A stretch of 64,000 bases of DNA from NCBI GenBank assembly GCA_963576565.1, contig OY755047.1, positions 31,347,351 through 31,411,350 on the forward strand. Direction: 5' to 3'. The translations under genes were made by a program, and so were the position numbers. The DNA is from Aspidapion aeneum (lineage: Eukaryota; Arthropoda; Insecta; Coleoptera; Brentidae). The stretch's first letter is position 1. Every line of letters starts with the position of its first letter. This document shows positions 24,869 through 35,020 of the stretch, piece by piece. The notes beneath the pieces were generated by a model. The model made no database searches. It saw only the letters and a list, made by a program, of their open reading frames with translations, and was not told the DNA's origin.

Positions 24869-25565
24869 TAGCTCACACTACTACCATACTAAAGTAGTGT
24901 GGAGCTATAGTGATCCTAATTTTTTCGAAAAAAAAAAAGTTGCTCCGATTTCAAAGTTTTTTATATATCTTTGCGTTTCAGATGATTTTGAAACTTTTTT
25001 GTTGCGCCGTCTGTCTGTCTGTCTGTCTGTCTGTAACGACCAACGCGCATAACTCAAAAACCGCTTGCCCGAATTTAAGGAAATTTGGTACCTACGCTGG
25101 GTTTTGGGTCGAGATGGTCCCATTTAAAAATGAACAAAATCCACCAAACACAAGCCAAATAAAAGGGTGGGGGTATATTTCAAAAATTAGAGTTTATGTA
25201 AAAAGATGGCGTGTGAGATATCAAACGAAAGGTAATTGCGTCTGGAGTTAAATAAAATACATTTTACTTTTAAAAAAAGGGTGGGGGTAACTGAAAAAAT
25301 TAGTGTTTATGTAGAAATATGGCGTGTCAAACGAAAGGTAATTGAGTCTGGAGTTAAACAAAATACATTTTAGTTTAAAAAAAAAGGTGGGGGTAGATTT
25401 GAAAAATTAAAGTTTAAGTCAAAACATGGCTTGTGTGGTATCAAACAAAAGGTAATTGAGTCTGGAGTTCAATAAAATATTTTTCCGTTTTTAGTTATAT
25501 TAGGTCACACGTACACTATAACTATAGTACCTAGTGTGAGCTTAGGTGCCCATAGATGGGCAGAG
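24869..25565 (+). mobile_element. CTGT-microsatellite element with hairpin ends, copy 2
   Basis: It has the same plan as 8811-9500: a left stem-loop AGCTCACACTAC..GTAGTGTGGAGC, a CTGT run at 25010-25034, tandem units with GGTAATTGAGTCTGGAGTT, a right stem-loop ending AGTGTGAGCTTAGG, then GGCAGAG-type sequence. Left flank TTTT and right flank TATTT are the same in all three copies. Confidence 0.65.
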
Positions 25566-25769
25566 TATTTAATAGATAAACTTTGTTTGTTACTGATTTT
25601 AATAACAATAAAACTTTAACTGTCTATAAAACCTTAAAAACAGCCCAAATTGTATATTTTAAATTTTTTTAAAGAGAAAGTCGAAGGACTGCATGTTTTT
25701 TTAAGGTAAGAACTAAATTTTCTATAACATTTATTTTTAAATCAGAAAGAATGAAAAAAAATAGGTATT

Positions 25770-25891
25770 TACCTAACAAATGCGAAAAGTAATACTTTAC
25801 CGCACGCGTCGGCAGTTGGCCGAACGACGCGAAGTGGAGTTCGGTCAAGCCGTCAAGGGTGGTAAAGTCACTTTCCGCATGTGTTAGGTAC
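25770..25891 (+). repeat. Solitary 120-bp nested hairpin (recombinase-site-like), third arm type
   Basis: It has the plan of the hairpins flanking elements A and B: an outer stem TACCTAAC...GTTAGGTA, inner arms around ACTTTACCGC and GGTGGTAAAGT, and an inner stem GGCCGAACGACGC / GGAGTTCGGTC. Its arm word is GGTAAAG, not A's GGAAAAG or B's GGGAAAG. A GTAAAGTAATTA palindrome with the same word lies at 26330-26357. It is probably the remnant of another element of the same group. Confidence 0.6.
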
Positions 25892-25990
25892 AATATTTTA
25901 CCTGTGAGTACCTTTTTTTTTCAAAAAATTGAATATAATTTAAAAATAAAAATGTCAATTTGTCTGCATTTTGTGTCCTATTATAGAAAT

Positions 25991-26234
25991 AGGTAGGTAT
26001 TTGTGGGTAGAGGAAAGAACAAAAAGAAACTAAGGTACCTTTGGCAACGTTTCGGATTTAATTAATCCTTTTTCAAGCCCTAAAAGCAATGAACAGGTTC
26101 TATAGTTTTTCCATGTCAAACTATAGAACCTGTTCATTGTTTTTAGGGCTTGAAAAAGGATTAATTAAATCCGAAACGTTGCTAAAGGTACCTTAGTTTT
26201 TTTTGGTCTCTCCTCTACCCACGAATACCTACCT
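25991..26234. repeat. Near-perfect long hairpin (~115-bp arms)
   Basis: The arms pair almost base for base from AGGTAGGTATT through CTAAGGTACCTTTGGCAACG, CGGATTTAATTAATCC and GCCCTAAAAGCAATGAACAG, with a loop of only about ten bases (TTTTTCCATGTC). It lies between the solitary hairpin at 25.8 kb and element A. Its high arm identity implies a recent origin or repair by copying. Confidence 0.85.
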
Positions 26235-26329
26235 GTAAAAATGTCAAATTAGATGAAATTGAAATGTAAACAAATATTGAAGCTGGCTTATTGATGCGTT
26301 GCTAAGGTTCCTAAGTCGTGCGCGCGCTG

Positions 26330-26357
26330 TAAAGTAATTACTACTAATTACTTTACT
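26330..26357. repeat. Short palindrome GTAAAGTAATTA..TAATTACTTTAC
   Basis: Twelve-base perfect arms surround a four-base centre. The arm contains the GTAAAG word of the solitary hairpin at 25770-25891. It lies immediately left of element A and may be the other end of that older element. Confidence 0.6.
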
Positions 26358-26501
26358 GGACGCGAGTAGGTAAAATCATTTTCCTACTTGCGAGCGTAAA
26401 ACACGTTTTTCCGCACCAATTTTCATGTGGAAAGTTCAACTTCCCGCATGCCGTGCGTAAAAAAAATTTTTCAAGCACGGCGTTCGTAAAAAACTGGTTT
26501 G

Positions 26502-26530
26502 GCGTGCGTGAAAAAAAATTTTACGCACGC
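26502..26530. repeat. Imperfect palindrome in the left shell of A
   Basis: GCGTGCGTGAAA and TTTTACGCACGC are inverted around an A/T run. An equivalent, less symmetrical stretch is present in element B near 44105-44131. Confidence 0.6.
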
Positions 26531-26850
26531 TGTTTTTTTGTAAAAAATGATACTATTTGGACCAAATAGAAATTATAATAATAATACAAAATGACATTTT
26601 TATAATCGGTATAAATTCGAGCCAAATTTTTTGGTTTTATAACAGTATATAATTATAATTTTATTTAGTAAAAATAACAAATATTAACCTTGGCAGTTCA
26701 AAATCTTCGGCCGCCAAGACAAATCAAACTAAAAACCTGACGCCTGACAGTAAATATCAAATAAACTTGTCAGTGTCATCTAGTATATCAAGTGACATAA
26801 AAGCAATATATAGAGTGACTCCAATTTATATAACCTTTAAATATAAATTA

Positions 26851-26882
26851 GCGTGCATAAAAGTAATTACTTTTACGCACGC
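26851..26882. repeat. 32-bp palindrome in the left shell of A
   Basis: GCGTGCATAAAAGTAA is followed by its inverse with one mismatch. The counterpart in element B (44485-44516) is a perfect palindrome. It directly precedes the 120-bp hairpin. Confidence 0.8.
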
Positions 26883-26902
26883 CGTGCGTGAAATAGTAGT
26901 TT

Positions 26903-27022
26903 ACCTAACTAGTGCGGAAAGTGCCTCTTTTCCGCACGCGATTGCAGATGGCCAAACGACGCGATAGCGGAGTTTGGCCAGCAATCAAGTGCGGAAAAGA
27001 CACTTTACGCACGAGTTAGATA
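26903..27022 (+). repeat. 120-bp nested hairpin downstream of recombinase A
   Basis: The outer stem runs ACCTAACTAGTGCGGAAAGTG to CACTTTACGCACGAGTTAGAT. Next come the arms CTTTTCCGC and GCGGAAAAG, and inside is GGCCAAACGACGC / GGAGTTTGGCC. It is inverted relative to the hairpin at 28927-29045, so the pair brackets the gene. By analogy with other tyrosine recombinases it is a candidate recombination or end-recognition site, but this is inference. Confidence 0.65.
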
Positions 27023-27101
27023 CATTATTTTTTCTATAAGTGTGAGGAAAAAACTAAAAATTAATCAGAAAATTATTTATATTCAAAACATTTTAATCAA
27101 A

Positions 27102-28307
27102 TCAATTATTATTATTAACATTAATATTAAAGGTGCAGTTTGTAGCGTGCTGTAAGTTGATAGCAGAGGCAAGTGTTTTCTCAAATGAAGTGGCAGATTT
27201 GAAACTTGGGTTTCGGTTCTCCACTGCGTTCTCCAAGTTTTCGGAAACATCTGTTGCAACTGTGGTCATGCATTTGGGGCTGGATTGAGGCACTTTGGAA
27301 GGTTGTATGGTAGAAGAAAGTTGCTGACTAGTTGAAGGACCAGGGTGGCTGAACTTCAAAATTTTATTCGAAATATTTTTTTGGAATCCAGTTGAACTGT
27401 CAAGGTACCCTTCTGCGACACTTGAAGATTTCCATCCACCGAGTCGTTTGATATTGGTTATTCCTTCGCCCGAATCTGCCAACATTGTTGCGACAGAACG
27501 TCGGAAGCTGTGGCCCGTGTATAATTCTGGATTTGAAAGCTTCAGATAGCATGCGATATCTGATGGCATTTTACCGAATGTATTAATTCCAATGCATTGT
27601 ACCGTACATGCTCCTTTTTTGTAGTTTACGAAGAACCGTCTATGTGGGGTCTCTGGTTTCCTTAAGTTGAAATATTTTCGGATCAATTGGAGAAGTTTTC
27701 CATTCTCGGCTTCTTCTGAAATAGCAAAACTTCTAAATGTATGGTTTTTTGAGTCAGGAATTTTTATAATGATCATATTTCCTTTTTCTTCAATGTCATC
27801 TAGGCACATTTTTGCTAGTTCTTCACGGCGACATGCGCCCGCCAAACCAAAAATCGTGGCAACTTTCATATGCAAATAAACTAGGTCAGGAGCTTCGCTT
27901 AAAAACTTGAAAATTTCTTCTTTTGTGAAGATTTTTGCCTTCTTGGGTCTGAATCCAACGTTTTGTTTTTTCAAGTAGGCCGTAACTTTAAAAAAATTGT
28001 TTAAGTCAACGTTTTTTCTGAGTTTTATTACACTTTTAAGCAAAGAATACCTCGACCAAAGGGTATTCGGTTTGCACGTTTTGGAAATTTCGGAGAAATA
28101 TGCCAAAAAAACAGCTTCTTGAAGGGATTTGATGCCTTTAGCGTGGCACCATCTCTCAAACAAACTATATTCCTTCTCATACCTGTGACGAGATTTTGAA
28201 GGAAGCAGGTCCAAATTAGCGATTCTAGCGGCTTCTAGAACTGACTGGGGTAGATCTTCGTCCGAAGAATCCATTGAAAATCTGATTTTTTTGTTTGAAA
28301 AATTCAA
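27102..28307 (-). CDS. Tyrosine recombinase of a Crypton-like element, intact frame
   Basis: A 401-codon frame with no break; the first ATG is at 28307. A second in-frame ATG at residue 12 matches the position of a start in element B. Residues ~37-115 (SKSRHRYEKEY..., NTLWSRYSLLKS) form the N-terminal core-binding (SAM-like) region. Residues ~125-305 form the catalytic domain. Catalytic candidates are R160 (CRREEL), K187 (DSKNH), H266 and R269 (GHSFRRS), W292 in the usual His/Trp position (LGGWKS) and nucleophile Y301 (EGYLDS). The last ~95 residues are Ser/Thr/Asn-rich and have no recognised domain. Enzymes of this family cut and rejoin DNA through a 3'-phosphotyrosine link, here presumably to excise and integrate the element in the nucleus. 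All family-defining residues are present, so activity is possible. Low-complexity DNA and palindromes flank the gene; no intron is needed. Confidence 0.88.
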   Translation of the reverse strand: MNFSNKKIRFSMDSSDEDLPQSVLEAARIANLDLLPSKSRHRYEKEYSLFERWCHAKGIKSLQEAVFLAYFSEISKTCKPNTLWSRYSLLKSVIKLRKNVDLNNFFKVTAYLKKQNVGFRPKKAKIFTKEEIFKFLSEAPDLVYLHMKVATIFGLAGACRREELAKMCLDDIEEKGNMIIIKIPDSKNHTFRSFAISEEAENGKLLQLIRKYFNLRKPETPHRRFFVNYKKGACTVQCIGINTFGKMPSDIACYLKLSNPELYTGHSFRRSVATMLADSGEGITNIKRLGGWKSSSVAEGYLDSSTGFQKNISNKILKFSHPGPSTSQQLSSTIQPSKVPQSSPKCMTTVATDVSENLENAVENRNPSFKSATSFEKTLASAINLQHATNCTFNINVNNNN

Positions 28308-28631
28308 AAGACGCTTGTATCTGCAAAATTGGCTTTGTTTTGACAGTTTGTTTGTACTTTGTTGCTATGGTGATTTAAGATGCCAAATCTAAAACCACTA
28401 GTGTTCATTGTTGTTTGACATTGACAATGACGATATTTATACCGGGGAGGTTAAAAACTTATAATTTGAACCTATTTTACTGAAAACTTTATTTTATCGA
28501 AAATATTGAAAATATAGCAGAATTTTAGTCAATTTGAATATTTTTAGGATATTTCGTGTGGTAGGAAAGATACAAATGTATTTTGAACGGTCTAAATGTT
28601 ATAGAACACCTCAAAATCGTAACAAATTTAC

Positions 28632-28680
28632 TTTTCCGCACTAGTGCGGAAAAAATATTTTTCCGCACTAGTGCGGAAAA
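28632..28680. promoter_or_regulatory. Two identical 22-bp perfect palindromes upstream of recombinase A
   Basis: TTTTCCGCACT followed by its inverse occurs at 28632-28653 and again at 28659-28680. Two further half-sites follow at 28690-28760 (GCGTGCGGAAAAGTGG and ACTTTTCCGCACGC). They lie about 325-370 bp upstream of the recombinase start and carry the same GCGGAAAA arm as the hairpins. They could be recombinase core sites, or operators by which the recombinase represses itself. Either role is inference. Confidence 0.65.
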
Positions 28681-28926
28681 GTGGCACTTTCCACACTAAA
28701 ATGCGTGCGGAAAAGTGGACTTTTCCGCACGCTTATAGAAAAAATACTTTTACGCACGCAAAATTTCAAATTGAGTTTTAGGCCTAATCAGACTTATTGA
28801 CCCATTTATAATCTCGATTAAATTAAAAATGAAAACAAAATTTGTTTTTTGCTGTTTTAATGTAAAAAATACCAAATATATTAAAATGTAAAACCAAGCT
28901 TTTTATGCAACTAGGAAAAATTTTGT

Positions 28927-29045
28927 ACCTAACTCTTGCGGAAAGTGCCTTTTCCGCCCTTAACGGCGTGCCCGAACTCCGCAAAGCGTCGTTCGGGCAA
29001 CTGCCGTCGCGTGCGTAAAAGTATCACTTTCCGCACTAGTTAGGT
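28927..29045 (-). repeat. 120-bp nested hairpin at the right end of element A
   Basis: The outer stem ACCTAACTCTTGCGGAAAGTG pairs with CACTTTCCGCACTAGTTAGGT. A middle stem ACGGC/GCCGT and an inner stem GCCCGAACTCCGC / GCGTCGTTCGGGC close on an AAA loop. It is almost identical to 46557-46675 in element B. Confidence 0.7.
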
Positions 29046-29057
29046 AAATAACTATTA

Positions 29058-29404
29058 ACGACGGAAACGACAGCGAATCAAGGAAACTAAGCCAATGGCG
29101 AAACGAAACCGTCCACTGTCTATCCGTGACATGAGATGATGTGAGCGCTTAGCACCGGTGGATTTATTTCCTGTGCAAAAAGGTGGTGAAAGAATTCAAA
29201 GTCCACGTGACGTGAGCCAAAAGTTCACAGTCACGGATGGATATGAATCAACCCGTGTGAGAGCTCACCTCACCTCACGTCACGGACAGTCAAGAATAAG
29301 CATCCAGGAAGAAAAACAGTTTGGTCACAGTTCAACCAGCCATGTTATCACTATCTCCACGGCGCCGGCGTCGCGTCGTCGGTTCGGAACCGAAAACAAT
29401 GAGT
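29058..29404. other. GC-richer stretch with an unrecognised frame
   Basis: A frame runs from GTG at 29158 to a stop at 29551-29553. It has no ATG near its start and resembles nothing I know. It continues into the hairpin element at 29405, so it is unlikely to be a gene. Local words CACGTGACGTGAG and CTCACGTCACGG are loosely inverted. Confidence 0.35.
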
Positions 29405-29640
29405 TAACAAAGTATAAATGGCAACTTCAAAGGGGTAAAGTCAACCACGGACACTGGTTTTTCGAAAACAGGCATTTCCATCCTCAGCGTGGCTTGCCTG
29501 ACTACAGTAAATCAAAACTGTCTACAAGATACAAGGGAAATCAAAAAGAATGACAACAAAAATAGGTAAAACCAACCAACCAACACTGGTGGTCGTTATT
29601 GACTTTACCCCGTTGAAGTTGTCTTTTATACTTTGTTTAT
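29405..29640. mobile_element. Inverted-repeat element (~52-bp arms)
   Basis: AACAAAGTATAAATGGCAAC, TTCAAAGGGGTAAAGTCAA and ACACTGG in the left arm are mirrored at 29570-29638. No coding content. Confidence 0.7.
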
Positions 29641-30185
29641 ACTATGTGAACATTTATTGAAGTGTAAACTTCTTTAGGAGCGTTTAGCAGCTTTTGTGGG
29701 TAGTAAATTGAACTGAGCCGTTAGGCTCGGCTATGTAACACTCATTCGGGGAAGTCGGCTCGAGTCGACTAACTATGACAGGAACATTCAGCGAGCGATA
29801 TGATGATGCAGATGAAGGCCAGTCAGTGACGGATTCAGGGAGGGGGTTACTAGGGGCACTTGCCCCCCCACCCGAGAATTTTTTGAACATACAAAAAATG
29901 AGTAAAAAGTAAGGTTTTTGCTAATAAAAATTCAAAATTTTTGCTTGCGGCGCATGAAAGTGTCTATTGTTATTGTCATCGAAATTACAAACACTTTTAT
30001 TAATAAATTATCCTGAATTTGTAGCCTAAACGTGCAAAATATTTTGTAAAGATATATATAACCCCCCCCCCCCCCCCGAGAAGCACCTGTGGATCCGCCC
30101 TTGAGGCCGGTCTTATTAATTTCGCCTTGTTGAAGTTTACACTTCTGCCGTGTGGTCTTAAGCACACACAATTTTTTTTCTTATG
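29640..30185 (-). repeat. Dispersed repeat family D, copy 2 (reverse)
   Basis: It matches 5940-6245 in reverse: GAAGTGTAAACTTCTTTAGG, GCTCGAGTCGACTAACTATG and GATATGATGATGCAGATGAAGG on the left, and GTGTGGTCTTAAGCACACAC on the right. A hAT MITE (29824-30103) splits it. Confidence 0.65.
29824..30103. mobile_element. hAT MITE (280 bp) inside family D copy 2
   Basis: It starts CAGTGACGGATTCAGGG and ends GTGGATCCGCCCTTG. The flanks AGGCCAGT (29816-29823) and AGGCCGGT (30104-30111) form an 8-bp duplication with one change. It contains poly-C runs. The uninterrupted copy near 6075-6090 shows one continuous target, as expected before insertion. Confidence 0.8.
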
Positions 30186-31339
30186 GCAGAATAATAGTTA
30201 TAATATTAACCCCTTCAAAATGCGCCACTGTTATACCCAAAACTTAAGCGATATATTGATTTCTCCAACTTTATTACGTACACTATAGTGTATTGCTTTA
30301 AAAATCCAAGTATTCGCTAAAAAAGTTATTGTCCCTTAAATCTCAGTGATTTTTTTTATCAGTGTAAAAGAAAAATCGCATTTATTTCCAAAAATGGACT
30401 ATAAACTTTTAAAAACACGCGTCATATTAAATATCAAAATAATAGTAATTTGTTAATTTATTCCTTGATTTAACTTTAAAATTGTATCGAATATCTAACC
30501 ACTAATAAAAATCGATTAAGAAATAAAAATTAGTTTCCAAAAAATTATTGCAATATTTCTCTAAGAATTGGTTAAGATAGTAAAAATGCCCTAGAAAAGA
30601 TTTAAAAAATCCTTGGACAAAATGCCTATATATGAAATCATGACTTTTCAGGATATTCCGTAAAACTTTTTCTCTACCTAAAAGAGTGTATTTTTTATAT
30701 TTTGTGATTTCCGACAAAGATACAAAATAATTACTATGATAAATAAACAGGCCAATTAGCTTTGATCATTTTAAATAAAGACAGCCAAAAATTGGTTTTA
30801 TTTTAATTCACTTTAAATAAGTTGAATACTTCGTCAAGACAGAAAATACGCTATATTTATACAGAGCGGCATACTATAATTACTTATAAAAATACCCAAA
30901 CAAATATAGCTTGAAAAGTAAACCAATTATACAAAAAAGGGACGTCCAAAAATATCCAAAAATACCTTCGCTTTGAATTAAAATTTAGAAGGTTTGAGTT
31001 GCTGTGGAGTAATTTGGATATTAGACTGAGGCCATAGCGTCTTTTATGGACTTTTTCATGAAGATTTGGCTTATATTGATTACTAATGATCCCACCAACA
31101 CTGCCTAAACTGTATCAGTAAACAGACCCAAAAATGTTTTCGTCCAAAAATTACCTTAGGGGGTGTCAAAATATTTTTTCAGATCTGAACGGTTTAACCT
31201 AGTCATGAAACTTCACACAAGTATCCGCCTCCAAGAACTAATTTTTTAGCTCTCAAAAAATATTAAATAACTAGCCCCTAAGAGGCGCAAGCGGGCAAAA
31301 TGTGTTTTTACCCAACTGCTGCACGGAGAAAGGAAGGGT
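30186..31339. other. AT-rich stretch without a gene
   Basis: I see only short chance frames and no clear repeat structure. Confidence 0.4.
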
Positions 31340-31470
31340 AATATTTTTCGATTGGGATATGTATGTACGTAAGTATGTATGTAAATATGTATGTTTGTGT
31401 CACGCTAGAGGCTAAACGGTTAACCCGATTTTGACAAAAAAGGTGTCGTTAAATTGCTACTGATCCCGAA
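31340..31470 (+). repeat. GTAT microsatellite with 'AACGGTTAACCCGATTTTGAC' module
   Basis: A degenerate GTAT run (about 31359-31398) is followed by GCTAGAGGCTAAACGG and CGATTTTGACAAAAAAGG. The same microsatellite-plus-module layout occurs in the CTGT and family B elements. It is likely a fragment of a related non-autonomous element. Confidence 0.45.
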
Positions 31471-32262
31471 GGTGAAGGTGACGAGTCGTTAAATACCGAG
31501 ATGAATTCCATCAAAGGAGCATGCGCCAAAATTAACGTCAAAATGTCTAATTTAAATTATTGGCGCGAATACCGTGATTGGTGCGAGATCGAAGAGCTTA
31601 ACGTATAATAAAAAATTCAAGGTATAAAATAATGGTCAATTCTAATTTTTAGGTATGATTTTATGTTGGTACCGGGTGGTTTTTTATAACCGGAGCACTC
31701 AGCAACTTTATCATTGAAAATAAATTGAGATTTTTTTGGTTAATTATGACAACTTTAAAAGCAAACATATTTTTTTTCTATCCGTCACCATGTACATAGT
31801 GACCCAAATTCGATGTTTTGGGGGGTTTCGGGTATTTCTAGAGGGGCTAAAAAAACTGATCCCCCTTTGCGACATTCAAATTTTAAAAGAATCTTAAAGG
31901 TGAAAATCGCATTTTGATATAGCAAGCCGTTTTTAAACTACGGGGTGTTTTTAAAAAGTCTGCATTTTGGGAAGGGGTCTATAACTTGTTTATTTATTAA
32001 TATTTTTTATTTCTGTGAAAACATTCTTAAGACAGTTTTTTAAGAGGAATTCAACTGTTAAATTAAATTTCATTTGTCACGTTTAGTTTTTGAGATATCA
32101 CATGAAATTAATTTTTCTTTATGGGAGGATCCCTTTATTTCTTTATATTTTTGTATTTTTTTTATGTTTACCACATATTTTAGTTTGCTTAATGGGTTTA
32201 AAATATTTTAATATTATAAAATTATAAAAACAAATAAACAAAAGACAAAACTAAAAATTCAA

Positions 32263-34480
32263 GATGTCAGAACAAAGCGTGGATCAACATGCGGAAGTGA
32301 TCACTATTTTCTGGAGACCAAAATTCTCTTTCCTTATCAAGGCCGAAGCCTCCATCAACAAAATCTTGATGATACAGTGAATGAGGAAATTGATCACTGT
32401 CAATATAATCTACTAAGCCTAGAACATGACAGCGTAAAAAACTTATACAGGGGGAGACTGAACGAAAAACTTAATTCAAGTTCAGGTGAAACCCCAGATG
32501 AGGAATACGAATGTATCACATTAAGCATCCATCAAGCTGCAAAAGAAGCACTAGGATTAGTGGAAGAAACTCCTAAAAGAACAAAACCATACTGGTGGGA
32601 TGCTGAGATTGAAAGTGAAATAGAGGAAAAAAGGAAATTATATCACACGTACTTATCCCAAAAGACAGATAGAAGCAGAGAAGAATACAAAATCGCGCAA
32701 TCAAAGGTGAGAAGAATGATCAGTGATAAGAAGAATCAATCATGGATGCAAAAGTGCCAGAAAATAGATTCTTACTTAGGAGGTAGGAGAAGTACCGAAA
32801 GCTGGAAAACTATAAGATCGATCAAAAAAGAAACATGCAGAGATATTATTTCACCAATACCAGACAAAGAATGGGATGAGCATTTTAAAAAACTTTTAAC
32901 TGAAGATAGAGCAGAATTCAAGGAAGACGAAAGAGACAATATCATTAGAACCAGTACCCCTCACAATATCTGAGGTCAAAAACGTGTGCAAAACCTTAAA
33001 AAGCGGTAAATCTGCCGGACCCGGAAATATCCCAGCTGAACTTATTAAATATGGCACTGAAGAATTGTTTTGGAGATTACGGAATCTTTTCCAAAGATAT
33101 TTAAATGGAGCTGTAGTACCAACTAAGTGGAAAACGTCATATATATCCACAATACACAAAAAAGGAAGGAAAGATATATGTGACAATTATAGAGGTATAT
33201 CTGTAACTAGTACGCTAAGCAGAATATATGGCAAAATAATAAGAAACAAAGTGGAGAGCGAATATAAAGATATGGAGGCAGAAGAACAAGCTGGTTTCAG
33301 GGCGGGTAGATCGACTTCAGATCACCTCTTTTGTATAACCCAAGTTATTGAAAAGAAAATGGCATACGGACAAGAGCTCCATCTGCTTTACGTAGATTTG
33401 CAGAAGGCATATGATAGTATACCACTAAATCTACTTTGGAAAGCGTTGGAAAAGACAAACATAAGCGTACAACTAATTAAGGCCAACAAAGAGTTATACC
33501 GCAATAGTAAGGCAAAAGTTAAAATAAAAGCAAAACTAACCAAAGGCTTTCAAGTAAATAAAGGTCTTAAACAAGGTTGCTGTATCTCGCCTATGCTCTT
33601 CAAGATATATTTGGAACAGGTCCTTATAGTCTGGAAGAGAAAATGCCAAAACATGGGAATTCCGTTGGATGAAACCACCTTGTATACTTTATGTTTCGCC
33701 GATGATCAGATAGTGGTGGCTCAGGATTATGACGACCTCGAATATATGACACGAAAACTAATAGAAGAGTACAATAAGTGGGGACTAGAGGTTAATATCA
33801 ATAAGACAGAGTATATGTGTATTGGTGGAACGAAACAGGATCTAATCTTAAATACTGGGCAGCGAATTCAGTCCTGTGATGAGTATAAATAGGTACTTGG
33901 GTCTAAAAATTACAGCTGACGGAACACTAGACAAAGCTATAAAAGATAGAAACGTACAAGGAAGAAAAGCAATAACTTTATTAAATGGAATTATTTGGGA
34001 CCAGAGTATATCAAAATATAACAAAAAGCTTATATATAACACCATTGTTAAAAGTATTATTACATACGGCTCAGAAGTATGGCCAATCAAAGATAGAACA
34101 GAAAAAATGCTTTCCGCTACGGAGATGGACTATTGGAGAAGAGCAGCAGGGAAATAAAAAAGAGAAAGAGTTACCAATCAAAGAATAGGAGAAATTATGA
34201 CAGTGGGTGAACGTACTCTAGTGGATGATATAAGAACAAAACAACTGGTGTGGTACGGACATGTACAAAGAATGGATGATGGAAGACTACCTAAACAAAT
34301 ATTACAATGGAAACCAACTGGCCGAAGAAAACGAGGAAGGCCGAGGAGAAGCTGGAGAGAAGGAATAGATAGTGAAATAAGAATAAGAGGCCTAGATGAT
34401 GAATTATGGGCAAACAGAAACGAGTGGAGATTGGGTATCGGAAGACGTAGAACGTTGTGAAACCAATAAATATATAAATA
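32263..34480 (+). pseudogene. Non-LTR retrotransposon, endonuclease tail plus reverse transcriptase, disrupted
   Basis: The copy is 5'-truncated and starts in the C-terminal motif of an APE-type endonuclease (TCGSDHYFLETK, about 32294-32330). A linker follows, then the reverse transcriptase: KSGKSAGPGNIPAELIKYG, PTKWKTSYISTIHKKG, EEQAGFRAGRSTSDHLFCI, YVDLQKAYDSIP, GLKQGCCISPMLFKIYLE and the catalytic FADD at about 33697-33708. A C-terminal region with WYGHVQRMDDGRLPKQIL and RGRPRRSWREG ends at a TGA at 34458. Three lesions break it: frameshifts near 32945 and 33885, and a TAA at 34155. Clade is not fixed by eye (RTE- or Jockey-group). The second copy at 60.6 kb is related but clearly diverged, so both are old. 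Confidence 0.82.
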
Positions 34481-35020
34481 TATAAAATTATAAAAAGAAA
34501 AAAATAATAGAGGTGATTCAAAAATAAAAATAAAGAAAACAATAAAAAATAAAATATTGAGTGTGATACATCATTTTAAAGGAAATTTTAAGCTGATTTT
34601 AAAAATCAAATAAAAAGAGAGTTATTCTGTAAGAAAAATAACAACTTTATGCAATATTTTAAAAACCAAAACAGATAAATAGAAACCGTTTACATCTGTC
34701 AATTCTTCAAGAAAAGATCTATAAGAAAGCTATTTACACAAAAGCAAAATGCAGACAAAAATACTCCGTAGCTTAAAAACGGCTTGCTATATCTAAATGT
34801 GGTTTTCACCTTTAGGCTTCTCTTAAAATTTAAGCGTCGCAAAGGGGGCTCAGTTTTTTTCTATTTCCCCTAGAAATACCCGACACCACAAAAAAACAAC
34901 GAATTTGGGACACCCTGTAGAGGGTGTGACAATGAAGTCGATTTTTTGAGAGGGAACACCCTGTATATTTTTGCATTTTAAGACTCGTCTTTTCTTTTTG
35001 ATTTCAAAAATGTACAATAT

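Larger units (their letters stand above)
26371..29057 (-). mobile_element. Tyrosine-recombinase (Crypton-like) element A
   Basis: The limits are defined by homology with element B (43974-46686). The shared left end begins GTAAAATCATTTTCCTAC and the shared right end is GTTAGGTAAATAACTATT. The ends are themselves loosely inverted (TTTTCCTACTTGCG versus TATTTACCTAACTAGTGCG). The contents are a left shell of about 530 bp with palindromes, a 120-bp hairpin (26903-27022), the recombinase gene on the minus strand, paired 22-bp palindromes upstream of the gene (28632-28680), a right shell and a second 120-bp hairpin (28927-29045). The target duplication is not resolved. The single intact recombinase frame and lack of reverse transcriptase fit a Crypton and not a DIRS/Ngaro element. 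Confidence 0.75.

Noticed and set aside
27102..28307. DIRS/Ngaro-type retrotransposon as source of the tyrosine recombinase
   Set aside because: No reverse transcriptase or RNase H frame lies within or next to elements A or B, and the element is fully accounted for by one gene and palindromes.
29158..29553. 131-codon frame just right of element A
   Set aside because: It starts at GTG, lacks known motifs, and its 3' part is the arm of an inverted-repeat element.
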